From assembly GCF_041890415.1 (NCBI RefSeq), contig NZ_CP169056.1:2108001-2172000 (forward strand): a stretch of 64,000 nucleotides of DNA. Direction: 5' to 3'. The notes below the pieces were generated by a model that searched no databases, was not told the origin of the DNA, and worked only from the letters and a program-made list of their open reading frames with translations. The translations under genes were made by a program, and so were the position numbers. Shown one piece after another: positions 18,701 to 26,587 of the stretch; position 1 is the stretch's first letter; the number at the start of each line of letters is the position of its first letter. This DNA comes from Pseudoxanthomonas koreensis_A. GTDB lineage: Bacteria; Pseudomonadota; Gammaproteobacteria; Xanthomonadales; Xanthomonadaceae.

Positions 18701-19534
18701 GCCGCTCATGCCGGCATAGGCATTGGGGTAGCCCGGGATCTCCGGCAAGGCATTGGTGGGCAGGTAGAACGTTGCCGGGTAGTACTCGATGTACAGCTCG
18801 CAGCTGGCGGTCATGGTGTGGCCGCCCGCGCCCACCGTGCGATCGCTGTTCCCCTGCAATCCACCGCAATTGCCGCCGGTGAGCCGGTATTTCATGTCCG
18901 CGGGCAGGCGCATGCCCGTGAACGCGCGGAAACGCGACCTGGCGTTCTTGTCGAACACGTTGGACGTCAGGCTGAAGCCGACGCCGCTGCCATCGTGCGG
19001 CTCGAGCTTCGGGTTGCTCGGGTTCGAGTCCGGATAGAAGGTGCCGTCACCCTTGGCCCACGGCGTGTACAGCGTGCCCGGGTCGTAGTAGCTGTAGCTG
19101 TAGGCCGGCGAACGGGCGAAGCCGAACGCGTCGATCGGCGGGATGGCGTTGTTGGTCAGGTCGCGCACGCTGGTCATGTAGTACATGTAGCCGCACGTGC
19201 CGTTGGAGTTGGTGCGGGTCTGGCGCAACTGGCCGGGACCGGAGAAGAAGCTCCACGAGGTGCTGCTGGACGAGGAGGACGTGCTGCTCCAGCACGCGCC
19301 GCCGCCGCCGCCGGCACCCGGGCTCTCCGTGGTCGGGAAGACGGCCTGGTAGCGCATTGAGCGCGAGTCATCCATGGCCATGATGAAGGCCGGCGGGGTG
19401 ACACTGGTGACGTTCATCGGCGACTGCGCCAGCACCGGCGCGCCGACCTGGGCGGACACGCCGTAAAGGCCGTATCCGGCAATACCGGCCACCACGAGGA
19501 AGGCGGAAACCAGTTTGGTTCGACGGTATGCCAT
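15767..19534 (-). CDS. pilY1: Type IV pilus tip adhesin/assembly protein PilY1
   Basis: A 1255-residue secreted protein. The N-terminal signal region is hydrophobic (KLVSAFLVVAGIAGYGLYGVSAQ). A von Willebrand A-like MIDAS motif follows (FIMAMDDSRSM), then a Ser-rich stretch (WSSSTSSSSSSTSW, around residue 95). The C-terminal third is the PilY1 beta-propeller with a calcium-loop-like segment (PGRDGYADTAYAADQHGAIWKFD, read in parts). PilY1 caps the pilus with the minor pilins, and in Pseudomonas it controls retraction and surface sensing. The start at 19534 is preceded by GAGGG and gives a proper signal peptide. Confidence 0.95.
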   Translation of the reverse strand: MAYRRTKLVSAFLVVAGIAGYGLYGVSAQVGAPVLAQSPMNVTSVTPPAFIMAMDDSRSMRYQAVFPTTESPGAGGGGGACWSSTSSSSSSTSWSFFSGPGQLRQTRTNSNGTCGYMYYMTSVRDLTNNAIPPIDAFGFARSPAYSYSYYDPGTLYTPWAKGDGTFYPDSNPSNPKLEPHDGSGVGFSLTSNVFDKNARSRFRAFTGMRLPADMKYRLTGGNCGGLQGNSDRTVGAGGHTMTASCELYIEYYPATFYLPTNALPEIPGYPNAYAGMSGTEIQDACGTGCSLWKFTIPAGNTVAARNYANWFTYYNNRHKAAVAAASHALADVNNMRVGYFTINNRNTVTMYDMDDVTQKKALFGSNTSSPGSSTLLGLVSDGNGTPNANAIDFMGTQFKRTGDGAPIISACQKNAGMLFTDGATNNQSVSASAMNLGAPFDPTASNTIAAIASKYYFNNNSTNGQIGSAGNSPLRTDLPGGKVPVPEGCKTAAVGSTEWKRLDCQSNLHMNLYAITLGMRGVEFDPTANPKQDPFVDSIAWPSSRPANDSIGTVDDLWHATVNTRGEFINANTSSEITTAMRRILAAVSAGKSPAGTVAVSGARIGTGSITVAPSYEVRNNGTDWFGQLTADAVSSDPLTGAVSFSKVWEASERLAAQGANGRTIKFGKTAASVVPTVAEFNASNVTLADLCTSGRCTAAELTALGSGMNATRAIAYLRGSRTDEGVLRTRSTVLGDIVNSSPVMVASTDDYGYQSFGGTMATSYKAFLDAKKTAGRSLVLVGANDGMFHVFDGRSSSPPGGNEVFAYIPATALGYMGDLLYPYDPDDKDDQKFRHRYLVDGPVTVSDIYNGTAWKTIAVGTSGAGGRSVFALDITNPDSPTVLWEINNLITGNTTISNNIGHVLGKPVIVPVKTGLGAVSWKVVFGNGYNSAAQTASLFVVDAWTGSAAVISAAEATPPEPYNGLGNVVVIDTKRDSGGTTVPGRDGYADTAYAADQHGAIWKFDLLAGTAGAEPLFIAKDAGGNRQAITGGITTAAGPGGSVMVYFGSGRFSFVGDPDILSTQTLYGIQDRGVPVANRDALQQQTVGSVTSSFRATSTTALGAGKLGWYLDLPTRQRSVGYPRIESGVVFFPVYEPSDNSNTDNCAVNGANWLYGLNALSGAAALTKVRMGSPTGNQPGSTTGAVELATGGSAPVKDVAVMTTPRVAPLEAGASQADIDAAIAARCSMVVHVAGAPPMYLPRPCGRQSWRQVR

Positions 19535-19544
19535 GGGACTACCC

Positions 19545-20054
19545 TCAGGGCCTGAAAATGGTGTCGACGGCCGCATTGGCGGTGGCCGCATCGTTGGTGG
19601 CGTAAACGCTGATCTGGAACACGGGGTTCGGGTCTTCGTTGACTGGCGCGGTGCCCATGTCGAGGCTGGCGTTTCCGGAAATGCAGGGACCGATCTCGCG
19701 GATGTTCACCCGGCCGGCCTGTGGCACGTCCACCGACTTGGCGGCAGCCCAGGTAGTGGGGTCGAACCCGTCATCGCAGACCTTGTTGATGTCGACGGCC
19801 GCGGCACTGCAGGCACCGCTGCGGTTCACCACGCCTTCGACGAAGCACTCGCGCTGCCGCACCTCGGCTTCCGCGTTCTGGAAGGCGAGGTTCACGTTGA
19901 GGTAATTGGACGCCATGCGCTCCTGCAAGCCGGCGACCTGCATGCCCACGATGCCGATCATCGCCAGCAAGATGATCATGATCATGGCGACGTACAGCGC
20001 CGCGCCTTGCTGGCGCCGCGGCGACCGGGGGAGCAGGATGGATGAGCGGCTCAT
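19545..20054 (-). CDS. pilX: Minor pilin assembly protein PilX
   Basis: A 169-residue protein with a positively charged N-terminus, RRQQGAALYVAMIMIILLAMIGIVGMQVAGLQERMASN, the hallmark of PilX, which lacks the usual FTLIE box. The remaining part carries four or more cysteines and probably forms the globular domain of the tip complex. It lies 12 bp after pilW and 10 bp before pilY1. Confidence 0.9.
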   Translation of the reverse strand: MSRSSILLPRSPRRQQGAALYVAMIMIILLAMIGIVGMQVAGLQERMASNYLNVNLAFQNAEAEVRQRECFVEGVVNRSGACSAAAVDINKVCDDGFDPTTWAAAKSVDVPQAGRVNIREIGPCISGNASLDMGTAPVNEDPNPVFQISVYATNDAATANAAVDTIFRP

Positions 20055-20066
20055 GAGATCCCGTCC

Positions 20067-21125
20067 TTACTGGCCATAGAGGCGGTTGCGCAGGGCGATT
20101 GTTGACTCGTACACGGCGCGATAGCGCCCGTCGGTTGGCAGCGTGGGGGTGGCATCGAGGACGCGCGGCGGCGCCACGGTCGCCTGGGGGGCCGCAGCCG
20201 GGTTCGGGCTTACCGCCAGCACGCCGATCTGCACCTGGCCCACGCGCCGCCAATCGGTCTCGGCGCCGCCCACGCCGGCAGCATTGGCCTGGGTGGCCAC
20301 ATAGCCGGTCAGTGCATCTGCCGGGCCCTGGTCCAGCCCGTAGCGGAACTGCAGGTTCTCGATGCCCTCGACCAGCTCCTCGCTGGTTACGCCGCCACCG
20401 GGTGCGACCCGCGCGCGCCACAATGAGGGGCGCCCGCCGGCGCCGTTGCCGACGTAATAGACGACCACATCGGCGCGATACAGCATCGCCGGGCCGCCAC
20501 CGGGCAGCGCACCATACAGCGCCAGGTCGATGCCAGCGGGGGCCGTGACCCTGCCGGCACCTGCCGCCACGGATTGCGCGGCGAATACATCGGCAAACGA
20601 ACAGTCGGCGATGCCGAACATGGTCGGATTGGCCACGCCACCTTCGGTCAGCGCGTCCCACTGGGCCGGGGGGATGTCGATGGTCCCGGCGACTGGGTCG
20701 ATGGCATGCACCGGGACGCCGGTGCCGCGCAGGAACCTGAGCACGATCACGTCAGTGCCGCCCACACGCCCTGGATTGAGGGTGATGCCGGCCGGATTGG
20801 AATTCTCGTAACCCCGGATCGAGAACCCGAAGTCGAGCGGGCCATTGGCCGCGAAATGCGAGGTGAGGCTGCCGGTCACCTGGCGGTGGGACTGGTCGTT
20901 CACGCAGCCGAAATGGCCTGCCATGCGGATGTCGCGCTGGAGGAAGTCCAAGGCGAAGCGGCCGTTCTCCTGGACGCGCGCGATGCCCTCGGAAAGCTGG
21001 TAGGCGGAACGGGCCGCGCCGAAAACCTGGACCAGGCCCAGCACCAGCATCGAGCCGATCAGCAGCGCGATCATCAGCTCGATGAGGGTGAGGCCGCCCA
21101 TCCGGTTGTGGAATGAGGTTTTCAC
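20067..21125 (-). CDS. pilW: Minor pilin PilW
   Basis: A 352-residue prepilin-like protein with the site GGLTLIELMIALLIGSMLVLGL and downstream segment ARVQENGRFALDFLQRDIRMAGHFGC, typical of PilW. It is large for a pilin, as expected for this family. The start codon overlaps the pilV stop in ATGA. Works with PilV, PilX, FimT and PilE in initiating pilus assembly. Confidence 0.92.
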   Translation of the reverse strand: MKTSFHNRMGGLTLIELMIALLIGSMLVLGLVQVFGAARSAYQLSEGIARVQENGRFALDFLQRDIRMAGHFGCVNDQSHRQVTGSLTSHFAANGPLDFGFSIRGYENSNPAGITLNPGRVGGTDVIVLRFLRGTGVPVHAIDPVAGTIDIPPAQWDALTEGGVANPTMFGIADCSFADVFAAQSVAAGAGRVTAPAGIDLALYGALPGGGPAMLYRADVVVYYVGNGAGGRPSLWRARVAPGGGVTSEELVEGIENLQFRYGLDQGPADALTGYVATQANAAGVGGAETDWRRVGQVQIGVLAVSPNPAAAPQATVAPPRVLDATPTLPTDGRYRAVYESTIALRNRLYGQ

Positions 21126-21631
21126 AGGCGGGTCACCGTGCGGAATGTCTGGTTGCCTTCGGTGTCGGCGACGGTGCCGTCGTTGTCCGCGTCATTCCAG
21201 CGCTGGTCGCGCCAGGTGATGTCCACGGACACGCCGCCGCCCACGCAATTGGAGGTGTCGCAGGCGACCACGGCGGAGGCATCGGCCCCCAGTGCCTTGC
21301 CCAGCCTGCACTGCCACACGGTCTTGTATGCGTCCGCGCCCACCGTCGCCCCCGGCACACAGCTGGCCGGAGTGGACGTGGCGGCATAGTCGTCATCGGC
21401 GTACTGGGCCGCAGTGAGCCGGTTGGTCCGCATCTGGTCCAGCATGTCGTAGGCCAGGTTGGCCGCCTGGGTGCGCTGGTTGGCGCTCTGGGTGAAGCGC
21501 ACGCTCATGGTCTGCAGCAGGGCGAAGCCGAGCAGCCCGAGCGCCATCACCAGGATGGCGATCATCACCTCGATCAGGCTGAAGCCGGCGGCCTGGCGCG
21601 GCGAAAAGGTCAATGTGCGCTTCACGAACAT
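21122..21631 (-). CDS. pilV: Minor pilin PilV
   Basis: A 169-residue protein with leader MFVKRTLTFSPRQAAG and the class III signal G/FSLIEVMIAILVMALGLLGFALLQ, followed by QSANQRTQAANLAYDMLDQMRTNR, typical of PilV. The ATG at 21631 lies 10 bp inside fimT and has AGGAGG just upstream. Six cysteines are seen in the globular part. Confidence 0.92.
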   Translation of the reverse strand: MFVKRTLTFSPRQAAGFSLIEVMIAILVMALGLLGFALLQTMSVRFTQSANQRTQAANLAYDMLDQMRTNRLTAAQYADDDYAATSTPASCVPGATVGADAYKTVWQCRLGKALGADASAVVACDTSNCVGGGVSVDITWRDQRWNDADNDGTVADTEGNQTFRTVTRL

Positions 21632-22125
21632 GCCTCCTGGGTGACCCGGGCCTGGCCGGTCACGTTGACGCTGACACAACGGGCCGGGGTATCGACGCCC
21701 TTGGGCTTGACCCCGAACTGGGTTGCCGTCCCGTCCACGCGGCCCTGGACGGTGAAGCTGACCCCGTCGGCCGGCCCGGTGATGTCGGCACCGTCCTTCG
21801 CCTGGATGTAGCGGACCGGGGTCTGCACCGTGCCCGCGCCGGTGGCGTCGGTGCGCCAGACCATCCAGCCGCCGGCCCAGTCGGTGGTGCTGCTGCAACT
21901 GGTGCCGTTGCTGCTGGGGCACACGCCGGCCACGCCGACGCCCTTGATCGCCTCGGTGCGCGCCAGCGACAGCGAGGCCAGCACCTCGTTGGAGGTGGTG
22001 GCGACCCGGTTGGAACGGATGCTGGCCTGGAAGCTCGGGAACGCCAGGGCCGCCAGGATGGCGACGATGGCGACGACCACCATGAGTTCTATGACGCTGA
22101 ACCCGTTTTGGCGTGTGAAAGGCAT
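21622..22125 (-). CDS. fimT: Minor pilin FimT (GspH-like)
   Basis: First gene of the fimT-pilV-pilW-pilX-pilY1-pilE operon. The 167-residue protein has leader MPFTRQNG, cleavage site G/FSVIELMVVVAIVAILAALAFPSF and a GspH-type beta domain with GWMVWRTD and C-terminal disulfide-like cysteines. The operon promoter should lie in 22126-22250, but I could not assign boxes there. Confidence 0.92.
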   Translation of the reverse strand: MPFTRQNGFSVIELMVVVAIVAILAALAFPSFQASIRSNRVATTSNEVLASLSLARTEAIKGVGVAGVCPSSNGTSCSSTTDWAGGWMVWRTDATGAGTVQTPVRYIQAKDGADITGPADGVSFTVQGRVDGTATQFGVKPKGVDTPARCVSVNVTGQARVTQEACS

Positions 22126-22250
22126 GCGGTCGCTCCCCAGCGTGATGGCCGGAGCCTAGCCGGTTTGCCGTGCGCGCGCCAAGGCCCGGCGGGACGAGCG
22201 GTCATTCTGGCCCGAAGGGCGGGCAGCGGCCTGCGGCGGTGCCCGCGGGC

Positions 22251-23633
22251 CTAGGCAACCACCCGGTAGCAGGGGCGGTAATGACCGGCGATCTTCATCC
22301 TGCGCTGCTCGACGAAGGCGCGCAGCAGCCCGTCCAGGGCCTGCATCATGTCCGGGGCGCCGTGGATCTCGAACGGGCCGTTGGCTTCGATCTGGCGGAT
22401 GCCGTCCTCCTTGACGTTGCCGGCCACGATCCCGGAGAACGCGCGGCGCAGGTCGGCCGCCAGCGCCGAGGGCGGCCGGCCGTGGTGCAGGTCCAGCGCC
22501 GCCATGGCTTGGTGGGTGGGCTCGAAGGGCTGCTGGAACGCCAGCGGAATGTCGATGCCCCAGTTGAAGTAGAACGAATCCTTGTGCTCCAGCCGCGCCG
22601 CGCGCACCTTGCGGATGCCGGCGGTCATCTTCTTGGCCACGGCGGCCGGATCGCCGATCACGATCTCGTAGCGCGAGGTCGCCGCCTCGCCCAGGGTCAG
22701 GCGCAGGAAGCGGTCGATCTGCTCGAAGTACGGCGCGGCGATGGTCGGCCCGGTGAGGATCAGCGGGAACGGCAGGTCCGCGTTCTCCTCGCGCAGCAGG
22801 ATGCCGAGCAGGTACAGGATCTCCTCGGCGGTGCCCACTCCACCGGGGAACACGATGATGCCGTGGGCCAGGCGCACGAAGGCCTCCAGCCGCTTCTCGA
22901 TGTCCGGCATGATCACCAGCTCGTTGACGATCGGGTTGGGCGATTCGGCGGCGATGATGCCCGGCTCGGTGATGCCGATGTAGCGGTTGGTGCGCTTGCG
23001 CTGCTTGGCGTGGGCGATGGTGGCGCCCTTCATCGGCCCCTTCATTGCGCCGGGGCCGCAGCCGGTGCAGATGTCCAGCCCGCGCAGGCCCAGCTCGTAG
23101 CCCACCTGCTTGGTGTAGATGTATTCCTCGCGCGAGATCGAGTGTCCGCCCCAGCACACCACCAGGTTCGGGTCGGCCGGGCGCAGCACGCGTGCGTTGC
23201 GCAACACGCCGAACACCGCATCGGTGATGCCCGACGAGGACTCCAGGTCGGTGGCGTACTCCGGGCCCAGCTCGATCGCGGTCCAGGCCAGGTCGCGCAC
23301 CACGGCGAACAGCAGCTCGGCCACGCCGCGGATGATCTCCCCGTCCACGAACGCCATCGCCGGGGCGCCCTTCAGGTCGATGCGCACGCCACGGTCCTGC
23401 TGCGCCACCTGGATGTCGAAATTCGGATAGAGGTCGCGCGCGGCGCGCGGGTCGTCGTTGGCGCTGCCGCTGGTCAGCACCGCCAGCGCGCAGCGGCGCA
23501 GCAGGTCGTGCATGCCGCCGCTGGAGGCATCGCGCAGGCGCGCCACCTCGGTTCGCGAGAGCACGTCCAGGCCTCCGCGCGGATAGATGCGTGCGTCCTG
23601 CACGGGCAGCGTGCTCGTAACCGTTTCGTTCAT
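22251..23633 (-). CDS. ppnN: Pyrimidine/purine nucleotide 5'-monophosphate nucleosidase PpnN (YgdH-like)
   Basis: A 460-residue homologue of E. coli PpnN (454 aa), which cleaves nucleoside monophosphates to base and ribose-5-phosphate and is stimulated by (p)ppGpp. The central LOG-like Rossmann domain has GCGPGAMKGPMKGA and the phosphoribohydrolase motif PGGVGTAEE (around residue 280). The N- and C-terminal extensions match the YgdH architecture. ATG at 23633 chosen; the much longer open frame upstream runs into other genes. Confidence 0.92.
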   Translation of the reverse strand: MNETVTSTLPVQDARIYPRGGLDVLSRTEVARLRDASSGGMHDLLRRCALAVLTSGSANDDPRAARDLYPNFDIQVAQQDRGVRIDLKGAPAMAFVDGEIIRGVAELLFAVVRDLAWTAIELGPEYATDLESSSGITDAVFGVLRNARVLRPADPNLVVCWGGHSISREEYIYTKQVGYELGLRGLDICTGCGPGAMKGPMKGATIAHAKQRKRTNRYIGITEPGIIAAESPNPIVNELVIMPDIEKRLEAFVRLAHGIIVFPGGVGTAEEILYLLGILLREENADLPFPLILTGPTIAAPYFEQIDRFLRLTLGEAATSRYEIVIGDPAAVAKKMTAGIRKVRAARLEHKDSFYFNWGIDIPLAFQQPFEPTHQAMAALDLHHGRPPSALAADLRRAFSGIVAGNVKEDGIRQIEANGPFEIHGAPDMMQALDGLLRAFVEQRRMKIAGHYRPCYRVVA

Positions 23634-23671
23634 GGATCTTCTTCGTTGGGGTAATGGTCGATACGCGATGA

Positions 23672-24274
23672 TCAGGCTGCGGCGGTTGCAATGCCCAGGT
23701 ACGCGGTCAGCCCATCCAGCAGCATCTGCACGGAAATGGCCACCAGCAGCATGCCCATCAGCCGCTCGATGGCGGCCAGCGGACGCGGGCCCAGCAACCG
23801 GTAGAGGACCGGCGAGGCAAGCAGGATCGCGGCGGTCACGCCCCAGGCCAGGAGCAGGGCCAGGCTCCATTCGCCCAGCCGGTCCGGCTCGTTGCTGCCC
23901 ATCAGCATCACCGCGGCCATGCCCGAAGGGCCGGCCACCAGCGGGATGGCGAGCGGCACGATGAAGGGCTCGCCGTCGGGCATCCCGCCCATCAGGCCTT
24001 CCGGGCGCGGGAAGATCATGCGGATGCCGATCAGGAACAGGACCGCGCCACCGGCAATGGCCACCGACTCCTGGCGCAGGTGCATCAGTTCCAGCGCGTA
24101 CTTGCCGCACCACAGGAACAGCATCAGCACCCCCAGTGCGATCAGCAGTTCGCGCACCAGCACCACGCGCTGGCGCGCCGGGGTCAGCGACTTGAGCACG
24201 CTCAGGAACACCGGGACATTGCCCAGCGGGTCCAGGATCAGGAACAGCAGCAACGCGGCCGACAGGATGGTCAT
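23672..24274 (-). CDS. MarC/YhgN-type integral membrane protein
   Basis: A 200-residue MarC (UPF0056) protein with six hydrophobic segments: residues about 1-25, 40-60, 65-88, 105-128, 140-160 and 170-195. It opens with ALLLFLILDPLGNVPVFLSVL, the family signature, and holds LAIPLVAGPSG. The transport function is not established for the family. The start overlaps the SDR stop in ATGA, so it is translated with grxD and the SDR gene. Confidence 0.9.
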   Translation of the reverse strand: MTILSAALLLFLILDPLGNVPVFLSVLKSLTPARQRVVLVRELLIALGVLMLFLWCGKYALELMHLRQESVAIAGGAVLFLIGIRMIFPRPEGLMGGMPDGEPFIVPLAIPLVAGPSGMAAVMLMGSNEPDRLGEWSLALLLAWGVTAAILLASPVLYRLLGPRPLAAIERLMGMLLVAISVQMLLDGLTAYLGIATAAA

Positions 24275-25017
24275 GCCGGCGCGGGGTTCCAGACGGTGCC
24301 GCGGCGCGATGCGCCGGCCGCCGAAAGAAGTTCCACGCAGGCCGGCGCGTAGGCGTCCGGGTCGTGTCCGGGCTCGCGGTCGTCGGCATAGGCGCGCGCG
24401 CGCAGCGGCGTGCGCATCGGCCCCGGCTGCAGGCCATGCACGCGCACCGGGGTGGTTGCCAGTTCGGCCGCCAGCATGCCGACCAACCCATGCAGGCCGT
24501 GCTGGGCCACGCCATAGCCGCCCCAGTAGGCCTGGCCAACCCGGGCCAGCGCATCCACCGCCAGCACCACCGCGGCATCGGGCGCCTGCCGCAGCAATGG
24601 CAGGCAGGCCTGCACCAGCCACCACGGCGCGGTCAGGTTGACGTGGATGGCGCGGGCGAAGGCCGCGGGGTCCTGGTGTTCCAGGGGGGTCAGGCCACGG
24701 AACTCGGCAGCGCAATGGAGCACGCCGTCGAGGCGGCCCAGTTCGGCCTGGATCCGCACTGCCAGTTCGGCATAGTCGTCGGGCGAGGCGCCTTCCAGGT
24801 CCAGCGGGTACAGCAGTGGCTCCGGCCCGAGCCGGGCGACGGCGTCATAGATGCGGTTGAGCCTGGGAAGGCGGCGGCCAAGCAGGACCAGGGTGGCACC
24901 GGCGGTGGCGCAGGCACGGGCGGCAGCGGCGCCCAGGCCGCCGTGGGCACCTGCAACCAGGACCACGCGCCCGGCCAGCGGCTGCGCGGCGGCAACCGGA
25001 AGATCCAGCAGGCTCAC
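24271..25017 (-). CDS. YciK-like SDR-family protein with altered catalytic residues
   Basis: A 248-residue short-chain dehydrogenase/reductase fold. The cofactor loop is intact (VAGAHGGLG, 21-29) and Asn128 is present (HVNLTAPW). At the active site the Ser is replaced by Asp155 and the Lys of YxxxK by Gln172 (WGGYGVAQ, Tyr168 kept). It may bind NAD(P)H without normal catalysis. It starts with GTG at 25017, overlapping the grxD stop in GTGA, and ends in an ATGA overlap with marC. The linkage of Grx4, SDR and MarC suggests a common operon. Confidence 0.85.
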   Translation of the reverse strand: MSLLDLPVAAAQPLAGRVVLVAGAHGGLGAAAARACATAGATLVLLGRRLPRLNRIYDAVARLGPEPLLYPLDLEGASPDDYAELAVRIQAELGRLDGVLHCAAEFRGLTPLEHQDPAAFARAIHVNLTAPWWLVQACLPLLRQAPDAAVVLAVDALARVGQAYWGGYGVAQHGLHGLVGMLAAELATTPVRVHGLQPGPMRTPLRARAYADDREPGHDPDAYAPACVELLSAAGASRRGTVWNPAPA

Positions 25018-25325
25018 TGCGACTGCGCTTCGCTGACCATGCGCTGCAACTCCCCGGACTCCAGCAGTTCCAGGGTGATCTCGCAGCCACCGATCAGCTC
25101 GCCGTGCAGGAACAGCTGCGGAAACGTCGGCCAGTTGGAATAGCGCGGCAGGTTGGCGCGCACCTCCGGCTCCTCCAGCACGTTGACCGTATGCAGCTGC
25201 GCGGCACCGGCGGCTTGCAGCGCCTGCACCGTGCGCGCCGAATAGCCGCACATCGGAAAGGCCGGCGTGCCCTTCATGAACAGCACGATCGGGTGCGCCT
25301 CGACCTCGCTCTGGATGCGTTCCAT
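25014..25325 (-). CDS. grxD: Monothiol glutaredoxin (Grx4/GrxD)
   Basis: A 103-residue monothiol glutaredoxin with active site CGYS (CGFS in most homologues), the FMKGTP motif, WPTFPQLF and GGCEI, all in the expected order. Such proteins bind a [2Fe-2S] cluster with glutathione and BolA and act in iron-sulfur delivery. AGGAG lies 7 bases before the ATG at 25325; two in-frame GTG codons just upstream are less likely starts. Confidence 0.95.
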   Translation of the reverse strand: MERIQSEVEAHPIVLFMKGTPAFPMCGYSARTVQALQAAGAAQLHTVNVLEEPEVRANLPRYSNWPTFPQLFLHGELIGGCEITLELLESGELQRMVSEAQSQ

Positions 25326-25429
25326 CACCACTCTCCTGGGCGCCGGGGCTGGCCGCGGCGTCGGCTAGACTGAGGCGCAATTGTAATCCCTGCGCGCAAC
25401 CCGCCGCCGTCCCTCCAGCCGCCATCACG

Positions 25430-26008
25430 ATGCCGATCGAACTGCCCGCCCTGCCCTTCGCCCGTACCGCGCTGGAACCACACATCCGGGCGGCCACCCT
25501 GGACCTGCACCATGGCGTGCACCACCGGGAGCACGTGGATGCGACCAACCGCCTGCTGGAAGGCAGCGCACTGGAGCAGATGGAACTGGACGAGATCGTG
25601 CGCCATGCGCGCGGCGGCCTGTTCGAGCAGGCGGCCCAGGCCTGGAACCACGCCTTCCTCTGGACCTGCCTGTCGCCACGCGGTGGCGGCGAGCCGGGCG
25701 GCCGCCTGGCCGAACTGCTGGCCCGCCGCTATGGCGATGTCGCCCATTTCCGCGAGGAGTTCACCCGCGCGGCGCTGGAGCTGTCGGGGCCGGGCTGGAC
25801 ATGGCTGGTGCAACACCCTGACGGCACCCTCGGGGTGGTGACCACCCATGGCGCGGCCACTCCGGTCACCGGCGCGGACATCCCGCTGCTGGCCTGCGAC
25901 CTGTGGGAACACGCCTGGTACCTGGACCGGCACGACGACCGCGCCGGTTACCTGCAAGCATTCTGGAACGTGGTGGACTGGGACGCGGTAGCCGCCCGGG
26001 TGCGCTGA
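25430..26008 (+). CDS. Iron/manganese superoxide dismutase family protein, divergent active site
   Basis: A 192-residue protein that aligns throughout with E. coli SodB. All metal ligands are present: His27, His74 (QAWNH), Asp157 and His161 (CDLWEH), and also Gln70, as in Fe enzymes. However, the gateway Tyr34 of SodB aligns with His35 (HHREHV), and the Tyr after it in HHYG is His28. These are unusual changes near the substrate channel. It is divergent from grxD and followed by the large REP array. Dismutase activity is probable but not certain. Confidence 0.85.
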   Translation: MPIELPALPFARTALEPHIRAATLDLHHGVHHREHVDATNRLLEGSALEQMELDEIVRHARGGLFEQAAQAWNHAFLWTCLSPRGGGEPGGRLAELLARRYGDVAHFREEFTRAALELSGPGWTWLVQHPDGTLGVVTTHGAATPVTGADIPLLACDLWEHAWYLDRHDDRAGYLQAFWNVVDWDAVAARVR

Positions 26009-26052
26009 GGCGGTTTTTGCGGGGTCTCGGGAGTGACGGCGCCGGCCGTTTT

Positions 26053-26587
26053 GTAGGAGCCCGTCTTGCGGGCGAACTCGCAGCACGGAACGCCTCCTGC
26101 CACGTCATACCGCGCTGCGGTCGCCGGCGAGACCGGCTCCTACAACAGCAGGCGTCCGGGCGGACGCGGTTGGACGAGGCCGGCCGTTGTGTAGGAGCCC
26201 GTCTTGCGGGCGACCGCGCGGCACGGAACGCCTCCGCCACGTCATACCGCGCAGCACGGAACGCGTCCGCCATGTCATACCGCGCTGCGGTCGCCGGCGA
26301 GGCCGGCTCCTACAACAGCAGGCGTCCGGGCGGACGCGGTGGGACGAGGCCGGCCGTCGTAGGAGCCCGTCTTGCGGGCGAACTCGCGGCACGGAACGCC
26401 TCCGCCATGTCATACCGCGCTGCGGTCGCCGGCGAGGCCGGCTCCTACAACAGCAGAAGCGTCCGGGCGGACGCGGTGGGACGAGGCCGGCCGTTGTGTA
26501 GGAGCCCGTCTTGCGGGCGACCTCGCAGCACGGAACGCCTCCGCCACGTCATACCGCGCTGCGGTCGCCGGCGAGGCCGGCTCCTAC
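26053..26587. repeat. Array of four paired REP units between sod and purK
   Basis: Four units at 26053-26143, 26191-26313, 26359-26448 and 26498-26587. Each has a forward REP (GTAGGAGCCCGTCTTGCG, ending GGCGA), a spacer with CGGAACGCCTCCGCC, and an inverted REP ending in GGCTCCTAC. Linkers of about 45-50 bp share GTCCGGGCGGACGCGGT. Period is about 139 bp; unit 2 is longer by an internal duplication of about 30 bp. The last inverted REP carries the purK stop codon. No gene is supported in 26009-26583. Confidence 0.92.

Noticed and set aside
26053..26587. CRISPR array
   Set aside because: Units are about 90-120 bp with inverted hairpins inside and no short unique spacers; no cas genes are near.
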